From assembly GCF_001984055.1 (NCBI RefSeq), contig NZ_LYVO01000001.1, forward strand, positions 1-64,000: a stretch of DNA of 64,000 nt, in the 5' to 3' direction. The translations under genes and the position numbers were made by a program. Under the pieces are notes generated by a model. The model was not told the DNA's origin. It saw only the letters and a list, made by a program, of their open reading frames with translations, and made no database searches. This DNA comes from Variovorax sp. KK3. GTDB taxonomy: Bacteria > Pseudomonadota > Gammaproteobacteria > Burkholderiales > Burkholderiaceae_C. Shown here piece after piece: positions 52,601 through 61,993 of this stretch (the first letter of the stretch is position 1; the number at the start of each line of letters is the position of its first letter).

Positions 52601-54793
52601 TTGCAACCACCACGTTTGGCTGCGGCCCTCTTTCTAATCGGGTGCGCATTTGAATCGTTTGCCTTGACGATAGGCCGGCCACAGGGCGCCGTCTGGATCG
52701 GCAAGCCATTGGACGTGGTGATCCCGCTCGCGCTGGATGACGCCGAGGCCGGTGGTGCGCTCTGCCTCGAAGCAGAGGTGATGCAGGGCGACAACCCGAT
52801 GTCGAACGACAGCTTGCGCGTGTCGCTCGAGCCGGGCACCACGCCATCCAACTCGCGCATCCGCATCCGCTCGAACCAGAGCGTCGACGAGCCGGTGATC
52901 AACGTGAGCGTGCGCGCAGGCTGCGAAATGCGCTCCTCGCGCAGCTACGTCCTGCTGGCCGATGTGCCCACGCAGGCATCGCTGCCTCTCGTGGCGCGCA
53001 CCGAAACACCGCCGCCTTCCGTTCGCATACCCGAAGGCGCCTCGAACTCGCGCGGCTCCGAAGCGGGGTCATCGTCTGGTTTCGGGAGCAGCGCGCCTGC
53101 CCGGCGCCAGTCGGCCGCGCCTGCCGCACGCAGCGAAGATGCGGATGCGCCGCCGCCGCGTCGTGCGGCAGCGCCCGCAGCGGCACCGCGCAGGCCTGCT
53201 GCCGCCCCTCCGCCTGTGGCGGCCGCCCCGCGCTCGGTCACGCCCCGCGCCCCGGCGCCGGCACCTGCTGCCGAAGCACCCCGACGCGAAGCGCGTGTGG
53301 GTGGTGCCCGTCTCCAGCTCGAATCGCTGGAGCCCGTGCCGGTCGCGCAACCCGGCCTGAAGACCACCAACCAGCTGACCATGCCGGCGGTCGAAGACCC
53401 GGCGCGGCGCGCCGCCGCCGCGGCCGACTGGCGTGCCCTGAGCGGCGACCCCGAGGCTGCACAGCGTGACGCCCAGCGCGAGAGCGAACGCATCAAATCG
53501 CTGGAGGCCACGCTGGCCACGCTGCGCGAGCAGACGGCGCAGAACCAGCGCGCCTTGCTCGAACTTCGCAGCGAACTCGCCGACGCACGCGAGAGCCGCT
53601 ACAGCAACCCGCTCGTCTATGCCTTGATCGGCTTGCTGCTGTTGGCGCTGGTCGCGATCCTGCTGCTGTGGCGCCTTGCCGCCCGGCGCGCCGAGCCCGC
53701 CTGGTGGCGTGAGCCCTCGGCCAAGGCTGATGAAGGCCCGACCCGTCCCGACACCTTCGACAAGATGGTCGACGAGGATCTCGCCGAGCAGTCGAGCCGC
53801 CGCGACAGCGCCAATGCCACCAATTTCGGCACGACCACCTTCGCCGGCCTGGTGCCCGACGCGGAAGAGGCCGAACCCGAGCCGCCGCCCGCGCGCACGC
53901 CGGACGGTGTCCCCGTGCGGCCGGTGAACACAGAAGAGCTGTTCGACGTCCAGCAGCAATCGGATTTCTTCCTCTCGCTGGGCCAGCACGACCAGGCCAT
54001 CGCGGTGCTGCGCGAGCACATCGCCACCAACCCCGGCACCAGTGCGTTGGCCTACCTCGACCTGCTGCGCATCTACCATGCGCTGGACCGCCAGGACGAC
54101 TATGCGCGTCTGTCCGAAGAGTTCGAGCATGCCTTCAACGCCGACGTGCCCGACTTCGATCAGTTCAACCAGACCGGCAAGGGCCTGGAGCACTACCGAG
54201 GCGCGCTGGCCCGCATCGAATCGCAGTGGCCTGCGCCGGGCACGCTGGCGCTGATCGAGGAACTGATCTTCCGCAAGCCCGGCACGCACGAGGACGAGGT
54301 CTTCGACCTGGCGGCCTACCAGGAGCTGCTGCTGCTCTACTCGGTCGCCAAGGAAGTCATCGACCCGGACAGCGCACCGCCGGCACCGGTCACGGCGCAG
54401 TCCTTCGCCGACACCTATAGCCATGACGCGATGCTCACGGCACCGGCGCCGTTCGAGCCCGAAAGTCCGCCCGACGCCATCGATGCCGGCCCGACGTTGC
54501 CGCCTTCGATGTACGGCGCCATCGACGACCACCTGGGTCACGAGACCGTGCTGGTGCCCGAAGCCCCAGCGCCGGCGCCCGATGTTCCGGATCGCGATTC
54601 GGTGCGCGTGCAGCCCGACGTCAGCCTGGACCTGGAAGACTTCGACCGCACCGCCTTCGAAACCATGCGGGCGCCGATCGACTCACCCAAGCCGCCGCCG
54701 GCTCCGTCGACCGATCCGCACGTGATCGACTTCGAACTCTTCGACCCCGACACCGAGGCCGAGATCGCGCCGAAGCCGATCAAGAAGCGCTGA
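52601..54793 (+). CDS. fimV: FimV-like protein (polar / type IV pilus-associated)
   Basis: 730 residues. Signal peptide to about residue 21 (ESFA|LTIG), then the FimV N-terminal domain (LTIGRPQGAVWIGKPLDVV, about 22-125). A long Ala/Pro/Arg-rich low-complexity region follows (about 130-260), then a coiled coil (about 285-330). One membrane helix (NPLVYALIGLLLLALVAILL, about 336-356) leads to an acidic cytoplasmic part with TPR-like helices (about 445-580). FimV organises cell poles and type IV pili in Pseudomonas. No LysM domain is evident. The start is a TTG; its 3' end overlaps the convergent MFS gene by 14 bases. Confidence 0.8.
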   Translation: MQPPRLAAALFLIGCAFESFALTIGRPQGAVWIGKPLDVVIPLALDDAEAGGALCLEAEVMQGDNPMSNDSLRVSLEPGTTPSNSRIRIRSNQSVDEPVINVSVRAGCEMRSSRSYVLLADVPTQASLPLVARTETPPPSVRIPEGASNSRGSEAGSSSGFGSSAPARRQSAAPAARSEDADAPPPRRAAAPAAAPRRPAAAPPPVAAAPRSVTPRAPAPAPAAEAPRREARVGGARLQLESLEPVPVAQPGLKTTNQLTMPAVEDPARRAAAAADWRALSGDPEAAQRDAQRESERIKSLEATLATLREQTAQNQRALLELRSELADARESRYSNPLVYALIGLLLLALVAILLLWRLAARRAEPAWWREPSAKADEGPTRPDTFDKMVDEDLAEQSSRRDSANATNFGTTTFAGLVPDAEEAEPEPPPARTPDGVPVRPVNTEELFDVQQQSDFFLSLGQHDQAIAVLREHIATNPGTSALAYLDLLRIYHALDRQDDYARLSEEFEHAFNADVPDFDQFNQTGKGLEHYRGALARIESQWPAPGTLALIEELIFRKPGTHEDEVFDLAAYQELLLLYSVAKEVIDPDSAPPAPVTAQSFADTYSHDAMLTAPAPFEPESPPDAIDAGPTLPPSMYGAIDDHLGHETVLVPEAPAPAPDVPDRDSVRVQPDVSLDLEDFDRTAFETMRAPIDSPKPPPAPSTDPHVIDFELFDPDTEAEIAPKPIKKR

Positions 54794-55955
54794 ACGCCGG
54801 TGAATGCCGCTGGGCCCGGTCGACCGCCAGGCTCAGGAACAGGGCGCAGACCAGCATGGCAAGGCCGGCCCAGCTCATCCAGGCGATCGCATCATGGGCC
54901 AGCAGCCAACCGCCGGCTGCGGCGCCCACCGCCTGACCCACATAGATTCCCGAGCTGTTGAGCGCGACCGAACCCGGCGCGAGCGCGGGCGCCATCGAGA
55001 CGAGCCTCGCCTGCTGCGCCGAATTGGTGGCGAAGCAGCCCAGGCCCCAGGGCACGAGGATGAGCGCCAATCCCATCAGGCTGACACCGAGCGGCCATAG
55101 CAGCAGGCTCAGGGCGATCGACGCCGTGGTGAGAAGCACCATGCGCGACGCGCCGAGGTGGTCGATGGTGCGGCTCACCAGCATGTTGCCCACGAGGCCG
55201 CAGACGCCGAACCAGGCCCAGACGAATCCGAGCGAGGTCGCGTCCGCCCCGACCGTTTGCTTCAACACCGGCGCGAAGTAGCTGAAGAGAACGAACTGGC
55301 CACTGCCCTGAAGGGCCGTGACGGCGACCACGCCCATCAGCAAGGGACTGCGGAGCACCTGCGCCCACGCGGCGCGCGTGAGGGCAGGAGGCCGGATGCC
55401 GGGTGGAAGCTGGCGCCAGATCCAGGCGGCGCTGATCAGCGACAGCAGGGCGATCAGGATGAACGCCGGGCGCCAACCGAAATGACCACCGATCAGGGCG
55501 CCCAACGGCAGGCCCAGCACCGAGGCCATCGACCAGCCGAGGAAGACGAAGGTCACCGCGCGGCCGCGCTGTTCCGGCGGCACCAGGAGGCCCACGCAGG
55601 CTGCTGCCTGGGGCGTGAAGATCGCGGGAGAGATGACCGTCAGCATGCGCACCGCGAGCAGCGCGCCGAAGCTCGGCATCAAGGTCGCGAGCACATGGCC
55701 GGCGGCATACCACAGCATCGTCGCGGCCAGCAGCACCCGGCGGTCCCAGCCCGCGACCAGGGCTGCCAGCAGCGGTGCGCCGAAGCACACCACCATCGCA
55801 CCGGCGGTGATCAGCTGCCCTGCGGTGGCCGCGCTGACCTGCAGCGAGGTGCTCAGTTCGTTGAGCGTGCCCGGCACGACCATCACGCCGGTGCCGATCA
55901 CGAAATTGCCCGCCAGCAGTGCCCAGAGGGCCGCGGGCAGGGCGGGGCGCTTCAA
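54780..55955 (-). CDS. MFS transporter (DHA1-like exporter)
   Basis: 391 residues with 12 predicted membrane helices. The A-type motif between helices 2 and 3 reads 'GAPLLAALVAGWDRRVLL', and 'PPEQRGRAVTFVFLGWSMAS' is typical of drug/sugar-efflux MFS members. Substrate unknown. The start overlaps the 2-hydroxyacid dehydrogenase stop by four bases (55952-55955), so the two are coupled and the exporter might handle a related acid. Confidence 0.87.
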   Translation of the reverse strand: MKRPALPAALWALLAGNFVIGTGVMVVPGTLNELSTSLQVSAATAGQLITAGAMVVCFGAPLLAALVAGWDRRVLLAATMLWYAAGHVLATLMPSFGALLAVRMLTVISPAIFTPQAAACVGLLVPPEQRGRAVTFVFLGWSMASVLGLPLGALIGGHFGWRPAFILIALLSLISAAWIWRQLPPGIRPPALTRAAWAQVLRSPLLMGVVAVTALQGSGQFVLFSYFAPVLKQTVGADATSLGFVWAWFGVCGLVGNMLVSRTIDHLGASRMVLLTTASIALSLLLWPLGVSLMGLALILVPWGLGCFATNSAQQARLVSMAPALAPGSVALNSSGIYVGQAVGAAAGGWLLAHDAIAWMSWAGLAMLVCALFLSLAVDRAQRHSPAFSAS

Positions 55956-56959
55956 CGACGCACCTGGAGCGCGCCCGGATTGACGATGTTGGTCGGGCTG
56001 CCCTTGATGAAGCTCACCACGTTGTCGAAGGCCTGGCCGAAATACAACTCGTAGCTGTCCTGCTCCACGTAGCCGATGTGCGGCGTGCAGATGCAGTTCT
56101 CGAGCCGCAGCAGCGCATGCCCTTGCAGAGGGGGTTCGCTTTCGAAGACATCGATCGCAGCGAGCCCCGGCCTGCCGCGGTTGAGTGACGCCAGGAGGGC
56201 GTCTTGCTCAACCAGCTCGGCGCGCGAGGTGTTGACGAAGAGCGCGGTAGGCTTCATGCGCAGCAGGTCTTCCAGCGTGACTAGCCCACGGGTCTCGTCG
56301 GTCAGCCGCAGATGGACCGAGAGCACGTCGGCGGCCATGAAGAAGGCCTCGCGGCTGGGCGCGACCTGGAAGCCGTCGGAGCGCGCGCGGGCGCAGCTTT
56401 CTTCGCGGCCCCAAATCACGACCTGCATGCCGAAGGCCTGCCCGTATCGCGCCACCAATTGGCCGATGCGGCCGTAGCCCCAGATGCAGAGCGTCTTGCC
56501 CTTGAGCACCGACCCCATGCCGAAGTTGGGCGGCATCGACGCGGACTTGAGCCCCGACTGTTGCCACGCGCCGTGCTTGAGGTTGCTGATGTACTGCGGC
56601 AACCTGCGCATGGCGGCCATGATCAACGCCCAGGTGAGCTCTGCCGGCGCGAGTGGCGACCCCGTTCCTTCGGCAACCGCCACGCCGTGTTCGGTGCAAG
56701 CAGCAACGTCGACATGATGTCCGACGCGGCCCGTCTGCGAGATGAGCTTGAGCCTGGGCAGCTTCTCGATGAGCTGGCGCGAGATCTGGGTGCGCTCGCG
56801 GATCAGCACGATGACGTCGGCGTCCTTGAGGCGAACCGACAGCTGCCCGATCCCCTTCACGGTGTTGGTATAGACCTTGGCGGCATAGGCATCGAGCTTG
56901 GAAGCGCAGCGCAGCTTGCGCACTGCATCCTGGTAGTCGTCGAGGATCACGATGTTCAT
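55952..56959 (-). CDS. D-2-hydroxyacid dehydrogenase family protein
   Basis: 335 residues of the D-isomer-specific dehydrogenase family (phosphoglycerate/glycerate type). The Rossmann loop 'LCIWGYGRIGQLVARYG' is in the middle. The catalytic Arg lies in VNTSRAELVEQDAL, the Glu in DVFESEPP and the His in CTPHIGY. It is not a full SerA, having no ACT domain. The frame can extend a little upstream, but MNIVILDDYQDAV is the usual start. Confidence 0.88.
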   Translation of the reverse strand: MNIVILDDYQDAVRKLRCASKLDAYAAKVYTNTVKGIGQLSVRLKDADVIVLIRERTQISRQLIEKLPRLKLISQTGRVGHHVDVAACTEHGVAVAEGTGSPLAPAELTWALIMAAMRRLPQYISNLKHGAWQQSGLKSASMPPNFGMGSVLKGKTLCIWGYGRIGQLVARYGQAFGMQVVIWGREESCARARSDGFQVAPSREAFFMAADVLSVHLRLTDETRGLVTLEDLLRMKPTALFVNTSRAELVEQDALLASLNRGRPGLAAIDVFESEPPLQGHALLRLENCICTPHIGYVEQDSYELYFGQAFDNVVSFIKGSPTNIVNPGALQVRR

Positions 56960-57035
56960 GGCACGTCATTGTGCCTCGCACTACCCACGGCGCCGCGCAT
57001 GCATGCCAGAAGCGCAGGATGCCCGTGGGTTAAGG

Positions 57036-57062
57036 CTGCGCGCCAGTGAGGCCGGCGCGCAG
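57036..57062. repeat. Nine-base-pair hairpin between the hydroxyacid dehydrogenase and the small unknown gene
   Basis: CTGCGCGCC (57036-57044) and GGCGCGCAG (57054-57062) are perfect inverted arms around nine bases. There is no T-run. It lies just after the stop of the minus-strand gene ending at 57071 and may end that transcript. Confidence 0.45.
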
Positions 57063-57070
57063 CGTCGAGA

Positions 57071-57406
57071 CTAGTGCAGACGGCCGGATGACGCGGCAGT
57101 GCCGGCCGCTTCGAGTGCGGCCAGGCGTTCGAGTTCGGCGCACACGTCTGCCATGCGGCCCGAGATGACGACGCGGCCATTGCTGCGGCCGCTCGTCTGC
57201 GCATCGACCGTACGAACCACGCGCAACGGGCGGGCCTGCGCCGCCAGGCGCGTCGCTACGGCTGCGGCCGGACGTGTCGCGCAACTCGGACGGATTCCCA
57301 CGTATCGAAGACCGGATGCGTTCGCGCGGCGCGAAGGCATCCATCGGCTGGCCAACGATTGCAGAGGCATGAACAGGTCGGCGAAGCTGAGCAGAGCAAT
57401 TCCCAT
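57071..57406 (-). CDS. Small conserved-looking protein of unknown function downstream of lexA
   Basis: 111 residues from the ATG at 57406, chosen because GGAG lies six bases upstream; an ATG four codons earlier overlaps that site. The first 15 residues (MGIALLSFADLF) are hydrophobic, but there is no clean signal peptide. The middle is basic (SRWMPSRRANASGLRYVG, then Ala/Arg-rich), and the C-terminal part GRVVISGRMADVCAELERLAALE looks like the conserved core. No function can be given. It lies 153 bases downstream of lexA on the same strand. Confidence 0.65.
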   Translation of the reverse strand: MGIALLSFADLFMPLQSLASRWMPSRRANASGLRYVGIRPSCATRPAAAVATRLAAQARPLRVVRTVDAQTSGRSNGRVVISGRMADVCAELERLAALEAAGTAASSGRLH

Positions 57407-57519
57407 GTGAAACTCCATGAAGGTCAGAGGTTGAACACAGGCAGGATTGCTGTCGTCGTCGGCCGCGACAGGGTGATGGCCCCTTGGCCATACGCCCGCC
57501 ACCTGTCGCAGCCGTTGGG

Positions 57520-57551
57520 GGGCGGAACGCGCGACGCGCGCGCATCCGCCC
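57520..57551 (-). terminator. Strong GC hairpin after lexA
   Basis: On the minus strand GGGCGGA (57551-57545) pairs with TCCGCCC (57526-57520), with inner GCGCGC arms, eight bases past the lexA stop. The T-run is missing, so termination efficiency is uncertain. Confidence 0.5.
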
Positions 57552-57559
57552 GATGGGGG

Positions 57560-58234
57560 CTACATCAGCATCGTGTTGCGAATCAGGCCGACGGCCAGGC
57601 CTTCGATTTCGAAAGGCTCGCCAGGCTGGACGATGATGGTGGGGTAGTCGGGGTTCTCGGCATGGAGCTCGATGACCTGCTTGGTGCGCTTGAGGCGCTT
57701 GACGGTGACTTCGTCACCGAGCCGCGCCACGATGATCTGGCCGTTGCGCGCCTCCTTGGTCGATTGCACGGCGAGCAGGTCGCCGTCCATGATGCCGGCG
57801 TCTCGCATGGACATGCCGCGCACCTTGAGGAGGTAATCCGGCTGCCGCTGGAACAAGGTGTTCTCGACGTAATAGGTCTGGTCGACGTGCTCCTGCGCCA
57901 GGATGGGCGAACCGGCTGCGACACGCCCGATGAGCGGCAGAGCGAGCTGGGCCATGCCGGGCAGGGAGAGCGAATACTGGTTATTGCGCGATTCGTTGAG
58001 CGAGCGCAATGCGTCGCCCTTGAGCCGGATGCCGCGCGAGGTACCGCTCACCAGCTCGATGACGCCCTTGCGCGCCAGCGCCTGAAGATGCTCTTCGGCC
58101 GCGTTGGCAGACTTGAAGCCCAGCTCGGCCGCAATTTCGGCGCGCGTGGGCGGCGCCCCGGTTCGGGCGATGGCGCTTTGGATCAAGTCGAGAATCTGCT
58201 GTTGACGGGCGGTAAGCTTGGGGGCGAACTGCAT
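57560..58234 (-). CDS. lexA: SOS repressor LexA
   Basis: 224-residue repressor-protease. The N-terminal winged helix is '[16 protein letters not shown]' followed by '[22 protein letters not shown]'. The self-cleavage site is A107-G108, the nucleophile S142 (RGMSMRD) and the base K179, each exactly 23 positions later than in E. coli LexA (A84-G85, S119, K156). The extra residues lie in the linker. ATG at 58234 with AAGGAG; a longer in-frame start would run into the operator. Autoregulated through two SOS boxes upstream. Confidence 0.97.
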   Translation of the reverse strand: MQFAPKLTARQQQILDLIQSAIARTGAPPTRAEIAAELGFKSANAAEEHLQALARKGVIELVSGTSRGIRLKGDALRSLNESRNNQYSLSLPGMAQLALPLIGRVAAGSPILAQEHVDQTYYVENTLFQRQPDYLLKVRGMSMRDAGIMDGDLLAVQSTKEARNGQIIVARLGDEVTVKRLKRTKQVIELHAENPDYPTIIVQPGEPFEIEGLAVGLIRNTMLM

Positions 58235-58250
58235 TGGCGGCTCCTTGCTG

Positions 58251-58270
58251 TACTGGCTGAACATCCAGTA
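58251..58270. promoter_or_regulatory. LexA box 1 (SOS operator)
   Basis: TACTG-N10-CAGTA, with both five-base half-sites matching the E. coli consensus exactly. It starts 17 bases upstream of lexA. Confidence 0.85.
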
Positions 58271-58271
58271 G

Positions 58272-58287
58272 CTGTATTTTTAACCAG
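58272..58287. promoter_or_regulatory. LexA box 2 (SOS operator)
   Basis: CTG-TATTTTTAAC-CAG with an AT-rich centre, four bases from the CAG of box 1 and 22 bases before the divergent asparaginase start. Tandem boxes are also found upstream of lexA in E. coli. Confidence 0.8.
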
Positions 58288-58308
58288 TTTTGGAAACTTT
58301 GGCAAGCC

Positions 58309-59310
58309 ATGGCCGATTCGAAGCAACAAACCCGGCGTCGCGTCATCGTTCTGGGAACGGGCGGCACCATCGCCGGCCGAGCGGCGGCGTCAGGCGACAA
58401 CATCGGTTACACCGCCGGGCAGGTGGGCGTGACGGAGTTGCTCGAAGGCGTCGAGGCGCCTTCCGGCGTCGCGGTACAGACCGAGCAGGTTGCGCAGGTC
58501 GACAGCAAGGACATGAGTTTCGCGATCTGGCGCACCCTGGCAGAGCGCTGCGCGCATTGGCTGGCGGACCCCGACGTGGCGGGCCTCGTGATCACCCACG
58601 GCACCGACACGATCGAGGAGACCGCGTTCTTTCTTCAGTCCGTGCTGGCGCCGTCCAAGCCGGTGGCCTTGACCTGTGCCATGCGGCCTGCCACCGCCCT
58701 GACGCCCGATGGCCCCCAGAACGTGCGCGATGCGATCGCGGTCGCGTCCAGCGCCGGCGCACGGGGAGTGACGGTGGTGTGCGCAGGCACCGTGCACAGC
58801 GCGTTCGATGTGCAAAAGGTGCATACCTACCGCATCGATGCCTTCTCTTCCGGCGATGCAGGGCCGGTGGCTTACGTGGAAGAAGGCGCCATGCGCGAAC
58901 TCAGGCCGTGGCCAACCTCGGCGCCGGAGCCCGCACGCCAGGCTTTTGCGCGCGTGGTGCGGGCCGTGCGCTGGCCTCGGGTCGAGATCCTGTTCAGTCA
59001 CGCCGAGGCGGGCGGCAGCATCGTCGACCTATTGGTGGCGGAGCGGCAGTCGGGTGCGGCGGAGCCGGTGCAGGGCCTGGTGCTTGCGGCAACCGGCAAC
59101 GGTACGCTGCACGAAGCCCTCCAAGCTGCGGCCCTGAGGGCGCAGGCAGCCGGCATCGGCGTGGTGCGAGCCACACGCTGCGTGCAGGGGCGCATTCTTC
59201 CCACGCCGGGCGCGGTGCTGCGCGATGCGGGCGCGCTGACGCCGGTCAAGGCACGCATCGCGCTCATGCTGGAACTGATGGCGTCTCAGGCCCAGGCCAC
59301 CGGCGGCTGA
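58309..59310 (+). CDS. ansA: L-asparaginase (bacterial type)
   Basis: 333 residues. The first catalytic Thr is T20 in GTGGTIAG; the second motif THGTDTIEET gives T99 and D100. 'CAMRPATALTPDGPQNVRDA' follows. No signal peptide, so probably the cytoplasmic enzyme. It is divergent from lexA and its start is 22 bases from LexA box 2, so LexA could also touch its promoter. Confidence 0.9.
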   Translation: MADSKQQTRRRVIVLGTGGTIAGRAAASGDNIGYTAGQVGVTELLEGVEAPSGVAVQTEQVAQVDSKDMSFAIWRTLAERCAHWLADPDVAGLVITHGTDTIEETAFFLQSVLAPSKPVALTCAMRPATALTPDGPQNVRDAIAVASSAGARGVTVVCAGTVHSAFDVQKVHTYRIDAFSSGDAGPVAYVEEGAMRELRPWPTSAPEPARQAFARVVRAVRWPRVEILFSHAEAGGSIVDLLVAERQSGAAEPVQGLVLAATGNGTLHEALQAAALRAQAAGIGVVRATRCVQGRILPTPGAVLRDAGALTPVKARIALMLELMASQAQATGG

Positions 59311-59314
59311 GCGC

Positions 59315-59731
59315 ATGTTCGCTGCGCTTCAGTCCAACGCCTGGATGTATCCCGCGCTCGAGGTCGTGCACATCGTCGGGATCGCGCTGCTGGTCGGCAA
59401 CCTGATCGCACTCGAAATGCGCGTGTTCGGCCGCGCCGACGCGTTGCCGGTCGAGGCGATGGCCAGGCTGTCGCTGTCGATCGCGCTGGCCGGCTTCGCG
59501 CTTGCGGCAGCCAGCGGATCGCTGATGTTCGCCACGCAGCCGGCCGAACTGCTGTCCAACCGCGCCTTCATCGCGAAGATGGGCCTGCTCGTGTTCGCCG
59601 GCTGCAACGCCGCCTGGTTCCATGCCCGCGGATCGCTGCGCAAACTCGACGCGCTGGCGCGGATTCAGATGCTGATGTCTACTGCGATCTGGCTGGCGGT
59701 CGTGTTCTGCGGCCGCTGGATCGCCTATTGA
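59315..59731 (+). CDS. Four-helix membrane protein of unknown function (DUF6644-like)
   Basis: 138 residues with four hydrophobic segments (about 15-34, 52-72, 87-104, 118-136). H19 lies inside the first helix (EVVHIVGIALLVG), E34 at its end and H103 (WFHARG) just after the third. The pattern resembles small CopD/cytochrome-like families of unknown function; the DUF assignment is from memory. It starts four bases after ansA and ends 20 bases before the exported protein below. Confidence 0.75.
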   Translation: MFAALQSNAWMYPALEVVHIVGIALLVGNLIALEMRVFGRADALPVEAMARLSLSIALAGFALAAASGSLMFATQPAELLSNRAFIAKMGLLVFAGCNAAWFHARGSLRKLDALARIQMLMSTAIWLAVVFCGRWIAY

Positions 59732-59751
59732 TTGAAAGAAGGAGCTATTCG

Positions 59752-60225
59752 ATGAACCGTCGCCGCATCCTCATCGCTGCCGCATCCTTTCCCCTCGCAG
59801 GCAAGGTGGCCTGGGCCCACCACGGCTGGAGCAGCTTCGACCAGGACCGCCCGATCTACCTGGAGGGCAAGGTCACGCGCGCGCGTTGGCAGAACCCGCA
59901 TGTGGAGCTGATGATCGACGTACCAGCCGGTCTCAAGGTGCCTGCGGACCTGGCGAAGCGGAGCCTGCCCTCGCAAAGCGCGCCGGTGGACGGGGCGGGC
60001 CTGCTCGCGAAGGCCGCAGTGCCGCGACGCACGGAGCGTCAGTGGGAACTCGAACTCGCACCGCTCACGCGGATGGAAGCCTGGAAGGTGGCAGAGATCA
60101 AGGCCGGCACCGCCGTCTCGGCAGTGGGCTTCACCTTCAAGGAAGAGAAGGGCGAGCCCATCATGCGGGTCGAATACCTGTTCGTGGACGGCAAGGTCTA
60201 CGGGCTGCGGTCCAGCCCGGCCTGA
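59752..60225 (+). CDS. Exported DUF6152-like protein with predicted N-terminal His-His
   Basis: 157 residues. The N-terminus MNRRRILIAAASFPLAG, with its Arg cluster, is a signal peptide (possibly Tat). Cleavage after AWA (residue 22) would leave HHGWSSFDQDRPIYLEGKV as the mature start. The rest is beta-rich (ARWQNPHVELMIDVP and later 'FTFKEEKGEPIMRVEY') and suggests a small OB-like fold. The His-His start could bind copper or another metal; this is inference. AAGGAG ribosome-binding site. Probably one unit with the membrane protein upstream. Convergent with adk. Confidence 0.75.
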   Translation: MNRRRILIAAASFPLAGKVAWAHHGWSSFDQDRPIYLEGKVTRARWQNPHVELMIDVPAGLKVPADLAKRSLPSQSAPVDGAGLLAKAAVPRRTERQWELELAPLTRMEAWKVAEIKAGTAVSAVGFTFKEEKGEPIMRVEYLFVDGKVYGLRSSPA

Positions 60226-60930
<705 letters not shown>

Positions 60931-60979
60931 TCAGGCGACGGAGCAAGGGCGCAGTTGCGTCGAGGATAGCATGCAGCCC

Positions 60980-61007
60980 CGGGGGCGCAGAGGCGCCGAG
61001 GCCCCCG
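60980..61007 (-). terminator. GC-rich hairpin between kdsB and adk
   Basis: CGGGGGC (60980-60986) pairs with GCCCCCG (61001-61007), with a nested GGCGC/GCGCC alternative inside. There is no T-run. It may limit read-through from the lpxK-kdsB operon into adk. Confidence 0.4.
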
Positions 61008-61043
61008 TGTTTCAGCCTCGATTCGGTGCTCGATCCGAGCCGC

Positions 61044-61814
61044 TCAGTGGGCGGCGAACCAGGCGCGTACGCGCTCCAGGTCTTCCGGGGTGTCGATGCC
61101 CGGCCCCGGCGCATGGGTGCTCACGTGCACCGCGATGCGGTGACCATGCCATAGTGCGCGAAGCTGCTCGAGCGCTTCGGTCGCCTCGACCGGTGCTGGC
61201 GGCAGGCCGGGAAAGCGCCGCACGAAGCCGGCGCGATAGCCGTAGATGCCGACGTGGCGCAGCGGTCCGGGCGCGGTCGGGAGCGCCGTGGGGCCGCCCT
61301 TCGCGAAGCCGTCGCGCCACCACGGGATGGGCGCGCGGCTGAAATACATCGCATTGCCCTGCGCGTCGAGCACGGTCTTGACGACGTTGGGATTCACGAA
61401 GTCTTCGAGCGTGTCGATGGCATGGGCGGCCGTGCTCATCGCGGCATCGGGCTGGTCCGCCAGGGTCTGGGCCACGGCATTGATGAGGGCCGGATCGATC
61501 AGCGGTTCGTCGCCTTGCACGTTGACCACGATCTCGTCGTCAGGCAGGCCGAGCAGGTGGCAGGCTTCGGCAAGCCGGTCGCTGCCGCTCGGATGGTCGG
61601 TGCGCGTGAGCAGAGCCTGGACGCCGTGCGCCGCGCACGCGTCGACGATTCGGGCATCGTCGGCCGCCACCACCACGCGGGCCGCTTGCGACTGCATGGC
61701 TCGCTGGGCAACGCGCACCACCATCGGCAGTCCGGCGATATCGGCAAGCGGCTTGTCCGGCAGCCGTGTAGAGGCGAGTCGGGCCGGGATCAGAACGTCG
61801 AAGCGCAGCGTCAC
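61044..61814 (-). CDS. kdsB: 3-deoxy-manno-octulosonate cytidylyltransferase
   Basis: Activates Kdo as CMP-Kdo for LPS inner core; 256 residues. The start '[20 protein letters not shown]' has the nucleotide loop R-x5-[11 protein letters not shown] and '[10 protein letters not shown]' follow. It overlaps the small Trm112-like gene by four bases. It works upstream of the Kdo hydroxylase at 38.3 kb. Confidence 0.97.
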   Translation of the reverse strand: MTLRFDVLIPARLASTRLPDKPLADIAGLPMVVRVAQRAMQSQAARVVVAADDARIVDACAAHGVQALLTRTDHPSGSDRLAEACHLLGLPDDEIVVNVQGDEPLIDPALINAVAQTLADQPDAAMSTAAHAIDTLEDFVNPNVVKTVLDAQGNAMYFSRAPIPWWRDGFAKGGPTALPTAPGPLRHVGIYGYRAGFVRRFPGLPPAPVEATEALEQLRALWHGHRIAVHVSTHAPGPGIDTPEDLERVRAWFAAH

Positions 61815-61993
61815 AGGCCGAGTTCTTCGTCGGAAAGGGTGCGCGCCTCGGTTTCGAGCAGCACCGGGATGCCGTCGCGCACGGGGTAGGCCAGGCGTGC
61901 GCTGCGCGACACCAGCTCTTGCTTGTCGCGGTTCCAGGTGAGCGGTCCCTTGGTCACGGGGCAGACGAGCAGTTCAAGCAGCTTGGTGTCCAT
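61811..61993 (-). CDS. Trm112-like small protein
   Basis: 60 residues: [20 protein letters not shown] at the N-terminus and [18 protein letters not shown] at the end, the pattern of the bacterial Trm112/YcaR family. Only one Cys (C11) remains of the zinc-ribbon cysteines found in eukaryotic Trm112, as is usual for the bacterial form. Function in bacteria is unclear. Lies between lpxK (20-base overlap) and kdsB (4-base overlap), its common place. Confidence 0.9.
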   Translation of the reverse strand: MDTKLLELLVCPVTKGPLTWNRDKQELVSRSARLAYPVRDGIPVLLETEARTLSDEELGL

